A model generated the notes under the pieces. That model had not been told where the DNA came from. It made no database searches and saw only the letters and a program-made list of their open reading frames with translations. This document shows, one piece after another, positions 1-5,698 of a DNA stretch of 5,698 nucleotides (position 1 is its first letter; each line of letters starts with the position of its first letter). The position numbers and the translations under genes are program-made. The DNA comes from JBHIER01 sp046760705 [NCBI: bacterium] (GTDB lineage: Bacteria > JBHIER01 > G020348925). The stretch lies in NCBI GenBank assembly GCA_046760705.1, contig JBHIER010000242.1, positions 1-5,698 on the forward strand. The letters are read 5' to 3'.

Positions 1-2003
1 ACCGGGTTTCCAGGGTTTCGGCCGTCCAAGACTAAGGCCGTCAGGGTGGCTGTTCCGGTCTTGCCACCGCCCACAGCCACCACCTTCGGGTCAGCGCTCA
101 GAAGGATTCTGGCCGGGGCCGCAGAGCGCACCTGGACTGTCGTGCCGGCGCTCACCGGCCCTTCGGCCGTTTGAGCATGGGCCGTGATGGTCGCCGTGCC
201 TGAGGTGGGCCCGCTGCTCAGAAGGGCTCTGGCCTGGCCCCCTGAATCGGTCACGTCCGAGAAGGTGATCGATCCCAGAGTGGTGGCGAACTGAACCGTC
301 GTTCCCTCCTCAGGAACTCCGAGGCTATTTTTCAGTTCGGCCACAATGGTCACCGTATCTCCACCGGCGGTGATTTCAGGCCGGACGGGGTTCACCGTAA
401 ACTTGTATCCGGTGAAATGGACCACCGTTGAATCGGCTGCCCCGGCCGCCAGGGCCCTGACAGTGTCCACCCCGGCCCGCTTGCTCTTTAGATAGAGGAC
501 CACTTCGCCGTTGACATCGGTGGAATCGACCACCACCTCCGCCCCTTCTGAGGTTCGATCTGAGGAGAGCATTCCGACCACAGAAGAGCAGACGCACCGC
601 TCCCCGAAGATGGGCAGGTTGGCCGCATCTTTTAAGGTTACCACAATCGTGGAAACTGTCATGCTATCGGCAATCAGATTGCTGGGATTTGCCGTAATCT
701 TCAGGGACACCCCCTTGAATCTCACCTCTATCACCTTCGAGAGGGAGGCATACGAGGCGGTCACCTTTGCCGTCCCGTTTCGCCGGGCACTGGTCAATGT
801 GGCTCTGGCCAAACCGTAGGAGTCGGTCGTATCGAAGGCCGTGATCGTTCCCAGCGTCGTCTTGAAATTGATCCTGACCCCGATCACCGGATTGTTGTTG
901 GCGGCATCACTCAGCGTGGCAGTAATAACCGCCTGGCTCGCCCCAGTTGCGTCCAGCGTTGTTGGGTTGGCGTTGAGTTGAAAGACCATCGTCGTATGAG
1001 AGGTCTCCGTCACTGTCACCAGGACCGTGTCCACAAGAGCGCCGTAGTAGACTCTCACGTGGGCCAGCCCTGGGACCGAGCCGCTGGTCAATGCGGCCAC
1101 GGCCACCCCCCTGAGGTCTGTCAGAGCCGATCCGACGATGGTTCCCAGGTCCGTTCCAAAGAAGACCTGGGCATTTGCGATGGGGATGGTGGTCGTGGTC
1201 TCCCTCAGGTTCACGGTGACGGTTGACACCTCTGCCTCGTCGGCGGCGATACTGGTCGGCTCAGCCGTAGGGCTCATGGTCACACCGATGAAGGTGACAT
1301 CGATCCAGGCTGAGCTCAGAATTTTGCCGCTGCCCAGGGTCGCAGGCTTTGGGTCGAGTTCCGGTCCTTTCGCTTTGGTCGCTTTTGTCCCTTTCGACCT
1401 GGCCGGTGATATCTCTGTGGCATCTGACCGAGTTTGCTCTTTGGCTGTTGAACCGGAGGAGATGGCCACCGTAACCGTGGCCGTAACATCAGTGGCACTG
1501 GCTGTGCTCACCAGGGTTGCCGTGGCCGTTCCGTCACTTCCTGTCCACACCGTGGCCGGCAGCAGTTGACCGGCCGTCGTCTGGAGGGCCACGGCCACCC
1601 CGGGCTGGGGGTTGCCGGCAGAATCAAAGACCGTGGCCGTGATCAGGGAGGTCGATACGCCGTTCGCATAGATGGCCGCAGGGGATGCCTCCAGGATAAT
1701 GCGAGCCGTCTCCACACCAATACCAACAATTGGAATGGAGACATTTTCCTCCAGATCGAGAGCTTCGACTCTGGCCGTTACTATTGCTTGGCCAGGAGCA
1801 GAATCGCTGGTGAGGATCGTAATCGCCCGGCCCAAACTATCCGTAACTACCGATGTTGGCTCTATCGTCCCCAGAGTTGTAGAAAATTCGACTGTATCCC
1901 CCTTTGATGGATTGCCCAGGGAGTCTGTGACTTCGGCTGTAATAGTGGCCTTCTCGCCACCGATCTTGATTTCCTCTGGATCGTACGACAACTTGAGCAA
2001 GTA
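1..2003 (-). repeat. Tandem protein-level Ig-like repeats with a period of about 95 residues
   Basis: The recurring strand motif (TTLGTI and variants) starts at residues 85, 185, 327, 425, 517 and 617 of the lipoprotein. Steps are 100, 142, 98, 92 and 100 residues. The single long step (142) is explained by the inserted linker at residues 225-275. Variants are TTLGTI (domains 1 and 4), TTAGQL (2), TDLGTI (3), SVVGML (5) and TTLGSI (6). A turn such as TDSLG, TDSYG or TDSGG follows 10-13 residues later in domains 1, 4 and 6. The units are clearly diverged in both DNA and protein, so this is an old domain array rather than a recent tandem duplication. Confidence 0.85.
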
Positions 2004-2132
2004 ACCTTCTTCACTCGGTGGTGGTGGTCCGAGCCCACCCTTCTTCTCACACCCGATCCATACCCCCAGCAAAAGAGCGGACACAACAAATGTGCCCCAG
2101 ATCATTAGTAGAATCGATCGAATTGTACTCAT
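1..2132 (-). CDS. Large tandem Ig-like (Big_1/invasin-type) repeat lipoprotein, 3' end outside window
   Basis: The frame is open from the ATG at 2132 to the window edge: 710 codons plus two bases, no stop. Residues 1-27 form a signal peptide (Arg5, hydrophobic core 7-26) ending WIGC, so Cys28 is probably lipidated by the Lol/Lsp route, although Trp at -3 is unusual for a lipobox. Glu29 at +2 is not the classical Asp inner-membrane retention signal, so outer-membrane sorting is plausible. A Gly/Pro spacer with four prolines (36-39) follows. Ig-like domains then occupy about 44-137, 138-224, 276-377, 378-474, 475-575 and 576-669, with a seventh starting near 670. Most carry the Big_1 pattern TTLGTI, then a D-x-x-G turn, then A-x-x-x-L-T-S. 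A 50-residue linker splits domains 2 and 3. The gene lies 61 bases after the secretin gene and is probably in the same operon. An adhesin, fibre or accessory role is inference; the C-terminus is unseen. Confidence 0.88.
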   Translation of the reverse strand, partial: MSTIRSILLMIWGTFVVSALLLGVWIGCEKKGGLGPPPPSEEGYLLKLSYDPEEIKIGGEKATITAEVTDSLGNPSKGDTVEFSTTLGTIEPTSVVTDSLGRAITILTSDSAPGQAIVTARVEALDLEENVSIPIVGIGVETARIILEASPAAIYANGVSTSLITATVFDSAGNPQPGVAVALQTTAGQLLPATVWTGSDGTATATLVSTASATDVTATVTVAISSGSTAKEQTRSDATEISPARSKGTKATKAKGPELDPKPATLGSGKILSSAWIDVTFIGVTMSPTAEPTSIAADEAEVSTVTVNLRETTTTIPIANAQVFFGTDLGTIVGSALTDLRGVAVAALTSGSVPGLAHVRVYYGALVDTVLVTVTETSHTTMVFQLNANPTTLDATGASQAVITATLSDAANNNPVIGVRINFKTTLGTITAFDTTDSYGLARATLTSARRNGTAKVTASYASLSKVIEVRFKGVSLKITANPSNLIADSMTVSTIVVTLKDAANLPIFGERCVCSSVVGMLSSDRTSEGAEVVVDSTDVNGEVVLYLKSKRAGVDTVRALAAGAADSTVVHFTGYKFTVNPVRPEITAGGDTVTIVAELKNSLGVPEEGTTVQFATTLGSITFSDVTDSGGQARALLSSGPTSGTATITAHAQTAEGPVSAGTTVQVRSAAPARILLSADPKVVAVGGGKTGTATLTALVLDGRNPGNP

Positions 2133-2193
2133 CTCACTCGCCTCCGTGAAAGGAGAGGTCGGTTCGCCTCGTCCTCAGGGATAGATTTGAGCC
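2133..2193 (-). promoter_or_regulatory. Longest intergenic spacer of the cluster, holding the lipoprotein gene's RBS
   Basis: This 61-base gap separates the secretin stop from the lipoprotein ATG; the other gaps in the cluster are 0-27 bases. A clear GGAGG (2145-2141) sits 8 bases before the ATG at 2132 and fixes that start over the internal Met10, which has no comparable site. Only weak 4-bp pairings are visible, such as CTCC with the GGAG of the RBS. There is no strong stem followed by a T-run, so I see no terminator, and I recognise no convincing -35/-10 pair. Read-through from the secretin gene is the simplest reading. Confidence 0.6.
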
Positions 2194-3444
2194 CTATCTC
2201 CTGACAATGCTTGGTGTCACAAAGATGATCAAATCTCGCTCGGCAATCTCCTTCCGGGAATAGCGGAACAGTCGTCCGATGAGGGGTATATCTTTGAGGA
2301 TCGGAACGCCTTTTTCGAGGGTCTTCTCCTCTGTGCTTCGCAGCCCACCGATGACCACAGTCTCTCCGTCGTCAACCAGCACCTCGGTCTGGGCCCGCTG
2401 GGTGCTCATGCGATAGCCGATCCCTGGGACCACCTCGGTGACAGCGCTCCGCTCCGGTTTCAGCTCCAGGAGGATCTTATTCCCCTCCGTAATATGGGGG
2501 GTGACCGCCAACTGCGTTCCCACCTCCTCCATGTGAACGATAACGTTTCCGGAAAAGTCGACTGTGCTCAGAGGCACCCTCTCCCCCATAAAGATGATCC
2601 CCTCTTTGTGATCCACCACGGTGATTTTCGGTAACCCGACGATCTCACCTAAGTTTTGTGTAACTACGGCCTTTAGAACGCCATCCAGGGTCACATCGTG
2701 GCCCAAAGTACTGTACACCATCCGCCCCACAGCGATGCTGTCCAGCAACGCTCTCGCTCCCAGAAAGTCGATAATGTTTCCACCCGAGGTCATCACCGTC
2801 CAATCGATTCCGATCTCATTGAGCGCTCGAGAGTTCATCTCGACCAGTTTTGTCTCAATGGTGATTTGAGGGGTTTCTGTGTCCAGAGTTCGGACCGTCT
2901 CCTCGATGAGGGGAAGCCGCCACGGGACGTCTGTCACCACCAGGGAGTTGGTTCGCAGATCGACCGCAATTTTGCCCCGTTCCGACAGCATGTTCGCCAC
3001 CGAGCTCTGGATATCGTTAGCCTTGGCATGTTCCACCTTGATCACTCTGCGCTCGAGATCGATCACCTTCTCCTGTCGCTTCATTTGGGAGTACTCTTGA
3101 AGACGCTCGCCGTAGTATGTGTCGGCCGTCATCACTCGGATGAACCCCTCGGACTCCTCGGACATGAGCCCCTGGGAGGTGAGCACCCCCTCCAGCGCTT
3201 GGCGCCCGGTCACGTTCTCCAGCCGGAGGGACACCTCACCGGTCACGTTATGATCGGCCACTATGTTGACCCCACTCACCTCAGCCAGGTACCGCAACAC
3301 CGACTGAACATCCGCCTTGTCCAGATTGAGGTAGGAGATCGTCTCCTCCTCAGCCTCGGGGTAAGGCGGGGCCGACAGCCAAAATACCCCTAAGAGGCAT
3401 ATGGCGCATAAAGTCAGGACAGTTGTTCTGCGTTCCGTTTTCAT
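2194..3444 (-). CDS. pilQ: PilQ-type secretin, short form without AMIN domains
   Basis: This is the outer-membrane pore of the pilus machine, 416 residues from the ATG at 3444. A signal peptide (about 1-26) is followed by an N0/STN domain (about 35-93; LNLDKADVQSVLRYLAEVSG is typical), an N1/NolW domain (about 131-190; VIKVEHAKANDI, then DLRTNSLVVTD) and the secretin beta domain (about 193-416). Signature stretches in the last part are VEMNSRALNEIGIDW (201-215), LPKITVVDHKEG (271-282), VGTQLAVTPHI (308-318), VDDGETVVIGGL (357-368), GVPILKDIPLIGRLFR (379-394) and DLIIFVTPSIV (404-414). Family PilQs are often around 700 residues and carry N-terminal AMIN domains; here N0 begins within about ten residues of the signal peptide. 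The pilMNOP context argues for PilQ, although a MshL- or GspD-like secretin is similar in sequence. Assembly would be in the outer membrane, with N0/N1 facing PilP in the periplasm. Confidence 0.93.
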   Translation of the reverse strand: MKTERRTTVLTLCAICLLGVFWLSAPPYPEAEEETISYLNLDKADVQSVLRYLAEVSGVNIVADHNVTGEVSLRLENVTGRQALEGVLTSQGLMSEESEGFIRVMTADTYYGERLQEYSQMKRQEKVIDLERRVIKVEHAKANDIQSSVANMLSERGKIAVDLRTNSLVVTDVPWRLPLIEETVRTLDTETPQITIETKLVEMNSRALNEIGIDWTVMTSGGNIIDFLGARALLDSIAVGRMVYSTLGHDVTLDGVLKAVVTQNLGEIVGLPKITVVDHKEGIIFMGERVPLSTVDFSGNVIVHMEEVGTQLAVTPHITEGNKILLELKPERSAVTEVVPGIGYRMSTQRAQTEVLVDDGETVVIGGLRSTEEKTLEKGVPILKDIPLIGRLFRYSRKEIAERDLIIFVTPSIVRR

Positions 3445-3454
3445 CCGCACCCTC
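3445..3454 (-). promoter_or_regulatory. RBS that decides the secretin start
   Basis: GAGG at 3454-3451 lies directly against an in-frame GTG (3450) but 6 bases before an ATG (3444). The normal Shine-Dalgarno spacing favours the ATG, giving 416 residues rather than 418. The two-residue difference leaves the signal peptide intact. Confidence 0.6.
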
Positions 3455-3471
3455 GCTAGGAAACAGAAAGG

Positions 3472-4281
3472 TTATGAGTCGATGGGAACGATCCAACAGT
3501 AGAAGTTGAACCGTCTTCGAAATGTTTCGGCCATCTCTTTTACGGCATCGTATGTCTCGTACACTCCGAACCGGACGCGGTACCAGAGACCGGACTCCGG
3601 TATGTTCACCGCCTCAATTCTGGTCTGGTAGCCCTTCTCTCGGAGCCACTGCTGCAGTCGCTTGGCGTCGTTCTCCCCCCGAAAGGCCGCCAATTGAAGG
3701 GTAAACTTTGAGATGCCCTCTCCCCTGACAGCCACCTCCACTTTTGGCAGCACCTTCTGGACGACAGGCCGCGCCTGAGGTGCTCTCTCCAACACCCCTT
3801 TTCCAAACCCTTCGGCCCTCTTTGCGCTCTCCAGCTCCAATTCCACTCTCCGATAACGGCCGTATTTGGCCACATCAAAGATGGCCCGATCGGCTCTGAC
3901 ACCCCGGAGGTAGCCGTTCTTGACCCGAGCTCCCTCCCCCAGAACATACGTTCTTCCCTCTCCATCTTGAACCAGGGCCAACCTCTCTTCGGATCCCATC
4001 ATGATTCCGACCAGCGCTGCCCCCTCAACCTGCAGCGGGGGGAGCTCCTCTTTCTCCTCTTCAAAAAGAGGAAGAAAGGGGTCTCTTTTGCCCCTGCTTC
4101 GGTATTCTACCTTTTCTCTCCTCACTGTTGGTCGTCTCTCCTGTTCATCGACTTGAGAAACGGTGTCCGGAGACGAAGCTGCCGTCGCCTCCGTCTGGCA
4201 GTGGGCCGACACAAACCCGACAAAGGCACAGTGCAAAATGAGGACGCCAGTGAGAAGAGCGTATACACATCGAACGGACAT
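3472..4281 (-). CDS. pilP: PilP-like pilotin/alignment protein fused to a C-terminal SPOR domain
   Basis: The protein has 269 residues. An N-terminal signal segment (about 1-26, ending VSA) is followed by a charged low-complexity stretch (about 30-57). Next comes the PilP hallmark YRSRGKRDPFLPL (60-72) and a PilP-type beta domain (about 83-150; LVGIMMGSEERLALVQD, then TYVLGEGARVKNGYLRGV). A basic, Pro-containing linker (about 151-190) leads to a SPOR domain (about 191-267; FTLQLAAF, A206-to-G217 helix, then WYRVRFGVYETYDAV at 233-247). By family, PilP links PilN/PilO to the secretin N0 domain, and SPOR domains bind peptidoglycan lacking stem peptides. PilP proteins are usually about 170-180 residues, so the SPOR part is an addition. 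The position between pilO and pilQ is exactly that of pilP. An RBS (GGGAG, 4292-4288) lies 6 bases before the ATG. The usual PilP lipobox is not convincing: Cys18 and Cys28 are both preceded by His. Confidence 0.87.
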   Translation of the reverse strand: MSVRCVYALLTGVLILHCAFVGFVSAHCQTEATAASSPDTVSQVDEQERRPTVRREKVEYRSRGKRDPFLPLFEEEKEELPPLQVEGAALVGIMMGSEERLALVQDGEGRTYVLGEGARVKNGYLRGVRADRAIFDVAKYGRYRRVELELESAKRAEGFGKGVLERAPQARPVVQKVLPKVEVAVRGEGISKFTLQLAAFRGENDAKRLQQWLREKGYQTRIEAVNIPESGLWYRVRFGVYETYDAVKEMAETFRRRFNFYCWIVPIDS

Positions 4282-4305
4282 CCACTTCTCCCTTTGCTGC
4301 CCAGC

Positions 4306-4866
4306 TTACCCGCTTCTCTTCAAAGATGTATACGAGGTGAGAGAACACTGGACAGTGATCGCATCGTTCTCCTCCCTCGAATTCGGATTGGCAGACAGGA
4401 CGATCTCAGAGACATTGATGATCCGCGGCATGGCTGAGAGAGCACTCAGGAAGCGGGCGAAGCTGTGGTAACTCCCCTCGAGCCGCAAACGATAGGGGTT
4501 TTCGGTATAGAGCTCCTTGGCTCGAGGAACCTGGGGCTCTATGGAGATGATGTAAACACCCGCCTTTCGCTCTGCCACGGACACCTGTTGGATGAGGTCG
4601 GTCACCTCCTCGGTCTCAGGCACCATAGTCTGCAGCTTCCGCCATTCTTGCTGCAGGGATTCATATTCAGCTCTCACCCTCGGCAGATTCTCCACGGTCT
4701 CCCTGACGTGGAGCAGGGTGGTGGTCAACCGCATCAACTCCTGCTGCATCCCCCGAATCTTCTGCTGGTTGGGGGTATAGACGTATCGGTTGAACCCATA
4801 CAGCACTACGGCCACCAGGAGTATCACCAACAGAACTCTTAACACTGGAGACGCTCCCAGATTCAT
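4306..4866 (-). CDS. pilO: Type IV pilus inner-membrane assembly protein PilO
   Basis: This 186-residue bitopic protein has a short cytoplasmic N-terminus, one membrane segment (about 8-26), a coiled-coil stretch (about 33-80) and a C-terminal ferredoxin-like periplasmic domain (about 85-180). The family-typical piece is LEGSYHSFARFLSALSAMPR (129-148), followed by IINVSEIVLS. By family, PilO dimerises with PilN and contacts PilP, helping align the inner-membrane motor with the secretin. The start is well supported: AGGAGGAGG (4877-4869) sits just before the ATG, and the pilN stop is 18 bases upstream. The coiled coil and core domain are intact and nothing suggests truncation. Identity rests on this fold pattern together with the position between pilN and pilP. 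Confidence 0.92.
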   Translation of the reverse strand: MNLGASPVLRVLLVILLVAVVLYGFNRYVYTPNQQKIRGMQQELMRLTTTLLHVRETVENLPRVRAEYESLQQEWRKLQTMVPETEEVTDLIQQVSVAERKAGVYIISIEPQVPRAKELYTENPYRLRLEGSYHSFARFLSALSAMPRIINVSEIVLSANPNSREENDAITVQCSLTSYTSLKRSG

Positions 4867-4884
4867 AGCCTCCTCCTGCTGTCG

Positions 4885-5460
4885 TTACGTTTCACTTGCC
4901 GAGATACTGACCACACTGTTCACCTCAAAATTCAAGACATCCTCATCGGCCACCTTGGCAGGTTTAATGAAAGTCAGGGTGACGCTCTGAAATTCCTGAG
5001 ACTCCTTCAACCTCTCTATGAATCGGACCACTGTCAGGTTGGAATTTGCATACCCGGTAATGAGATACCCGTAGCCACCTCCCAGATTCTTCTCCTCGAG
5101 GGATACCAGCCATAGTTGAGGGGGAACACAACTGTTGATCCCCTGCAAAATTCTGACCCGTTCTCCATTCTGATTGGCCAGAGCGTTGATGGCGCCGATG
5201 TTTTCTGTGAGTCCCTTTTTGAGTTCGTCCACCTCTTTCGTCAACTGAACGCTCTCCTGCAGCTCGGCGATCTTTCTCTGGGCCTCGTCAATTCTGCCGG
5301 CCAGATCCTTCAGCTTTCGCAACTGCCCGGTATAGACCAGCACAAGCAGGAGGACCAAGGCCGCCACCACCACCCCCAGCACCACCGCCCACACCCTCAA
5401 CAGGACGACCCGTTCAGGACGGCGAAACTCCTCCGGAAGTAGATTGAACTCTAACGCCAT
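4885..5460 (-). CDS. pilN: Type IV pilus inner-membrane assembly protein PilN
   Basis: The protein has 191 residues. It opens with MALEFNLLPEEFRRPE, matching the conserved cytoplasmic INLLP-type tail that PilM binds (here FNLLP, 5-9). A single membrane segment (about 18-44, strongly Val/Leu-rich) is followed by a coiled coil (about 46-86). A PilN/fimbrial-assembly periplasmic domain (about 100-185) then includes INSCVPPQLWLVSLEEKN and VVRFIERLKESQEFQSV. By family, it pairs with PilO in the periplasm and relays between PilM inside and PilP outside. The ATG follows the pilM stop with no intervening base. Its RBS (AGGAGG, 5475-5470) lies inside the last codons of pilM, so expression of the two genes is probably coupled. 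Cys111 is the only cysteine. Confidence 0.94.
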   Translation of the reverse strand: MALEFNLLPEEFRRPERVVLLRVWAVVLGVVVAALVLLLVLVYTGQLRKLKDLAGRIDEAQRKIAELQESVQLTKEVDELKKGLTENIGAINALANQNGERVRILQGINSCVPPQLWLVSLEEKNLGGGYGYLITGYANSNLTVVRFIERLKESQEFQSVTLTFIKPAKVADEDVLNFEVNSVVSISASET

Positions 5461-5698
5461 CTACCTGATCCTCCTGAGAGCCAATCCCACAGCCACCGCA
5501 AGAAGCGGGGCCATCTTCTCCACGGGCCGCTCACCAAAGAGGCCGTAATCGTATCTGACCCTGACAAAGGGGTTCAGAGTCTTTACTGTTGTCCTCGTCA
5601 ATCTCTCCAACAGGTCCGGCAGGCCGGGAATGACCGCCCCTCCCCCGCTGATGAACATGGCATCGAGGGACTCGTAGTCCGTCGCTGACCAGAAAAAG
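5461..5698 (-). CDS. pilM: Type IV pilus assembly protein PilM, C-terminal fragment (5' end outside window)
   Basis: Only the last 78 complete codons are visible, and the frame is open to the right edge. The fragment carries the actin/FtsA-like nucleotide-binding turn ISGGGAVIPGL (residues 15-25 of the visible part), then LPDLLERL, a PilM-typical NPF (about 40-42) and the closing MAPLLAVAVGLALRRIR, which matches the usual PilM end (A-x-x-GLALR). By family, PilM is a cytoplasmic actin-like ATP-binding protein that binds the N-terminal tail of PilN and couples the motor side to the periplasmic PilNOP complex. The Met at 5658 is an internal residue in the middle of the nucleotide-binding fold, not the start. 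The fragment ends at the TAG at 5463-5461, directly against the pilN ATG. Confidence 0.92.
   Translation of the reverse strand, partial: FFWSATDYESLDAMFISGGGAVIPGLPDLLERLTRTTVKTLNPFVRVRYDYGLFGERPVEKMAPLLAVAVGLALRRIR

Noticed and set aside
1095-1602. A 15-base exact repeat (ggccacggccacccc) at 1095-1109 and 1588-1602
   Set aside because: The two copies encode GVAVA at different structural places in domains 3 and 2. This is codon bias in Ala/Val-rich sequence rather than a true DNA repeat or recombination site.
511-2004. Several plus-strand open frames of 80-140 codons antisense to the Ig lipoprotein
   Set aside because: The minus frame is unbroken and gives regular Ig repeats. The plus frames are low-complexity Val/Ala/Ser-rich or Arg/His-rich shadows overlapping one another.
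2133-2193. A possible terminator or RNA switch before the lipoprotein gene
   Set aside because: Only 4-bp stems can be drawn and there is no following T-run, too little to call a structure.
2698-3393. A 231-codon plus-strand open frame antisense to the secretin gene
   Set aside because: Its translation is His/Arg/Leu-rich with no recognisable domain, and it lies wholly inside the well-supported secretin gene. It is a shadow of GC-rich codon use on the other strand.
3967-4437. A 156-codon plus-strand open frame crossing the pilO-pilP junction
   Set aside because: It runs antisense across two real genes, has an arbitrary basic composition, and no RBS or domain supports it.
5461-5658. A separate small gene starting at the ATG at 5658
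   Set aside because: The frame continues upstream through the window edge, and the Met lies inside the PilM nucleotide-binding motif. This is the C-terminus of pilM.

Overview
The window is one continuous minus-strand gene cluster, read from high to low coordinates. It encodes the inner-membrane, periplasmic and outer-membrane parts of a type IV pilus (T4P) machine, followed by a very long Ig-repeat lipoprotein that leaves the window at its left edge. No plus-strand gene, RNA gene, mobile element or CRISPR array could be supported. The DNA is moderately GC-rich. Every start that lies inside the window has a readable AGGAGG-like ribosome binding site. The lipid-anchored and secretin components imply a diderm (Gram-negative-type) bacterium. 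The mix of a PilP with an added SPOR domain, a short secretin without AMIN domains and a Big_1-type Ig lipoprotein does not resemble the standard proteobacterial pilMNOPQ operon. It looks more like an uncultivated lineage, perhaps of the FCB type or a related candidate phylum, but that placement is a guess.

Layout in transcription order: the C-terminal end of PilM (5698-5461, cut by the window edge); PilN (5460-4885), which begins on the base after the pilM stop; PilO (4866-4306), after an 18-base gap; a PilP-like protein with a C-terminal SPOR domain (4281-3472), after 24 bases; a PilQ-type secretin (3444-2194), after 27 bases; and a tandem Ig-like lipoprotein (2132 to past base 1), after 61 bases. 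There is no stretch over 300 bases without a gene. No terminator-like hairpin with a T-tract separates the genes, so they are probably co-transcribed from a promoter upstream of the window.

How the genes work together: by family knowledge, PilM is a cytoplasmic actin-like protein that docks on the N-terminal tail of PilN. PilN and PilO form an inner-membrane, periplasmic heterodimer. PilP connects PilNO to the secretin, and the secretin is the outer-membrane pore. Two departures stand out. The secretin has no AMIN (peptidoglycan-binding) domains, while its PilP partner has gained a SPOR domain, a fold that binds peptidoglycan. This suggests that wall anchoring has moved from the secretin to PilP. 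The operon then continues into a lipoprotein with at least six, and probably seven or more, Ig-like domains of about 95 residues. It could be a surface fibre, an adhesin or a pore/pilus accessory protein specific to this lineage.
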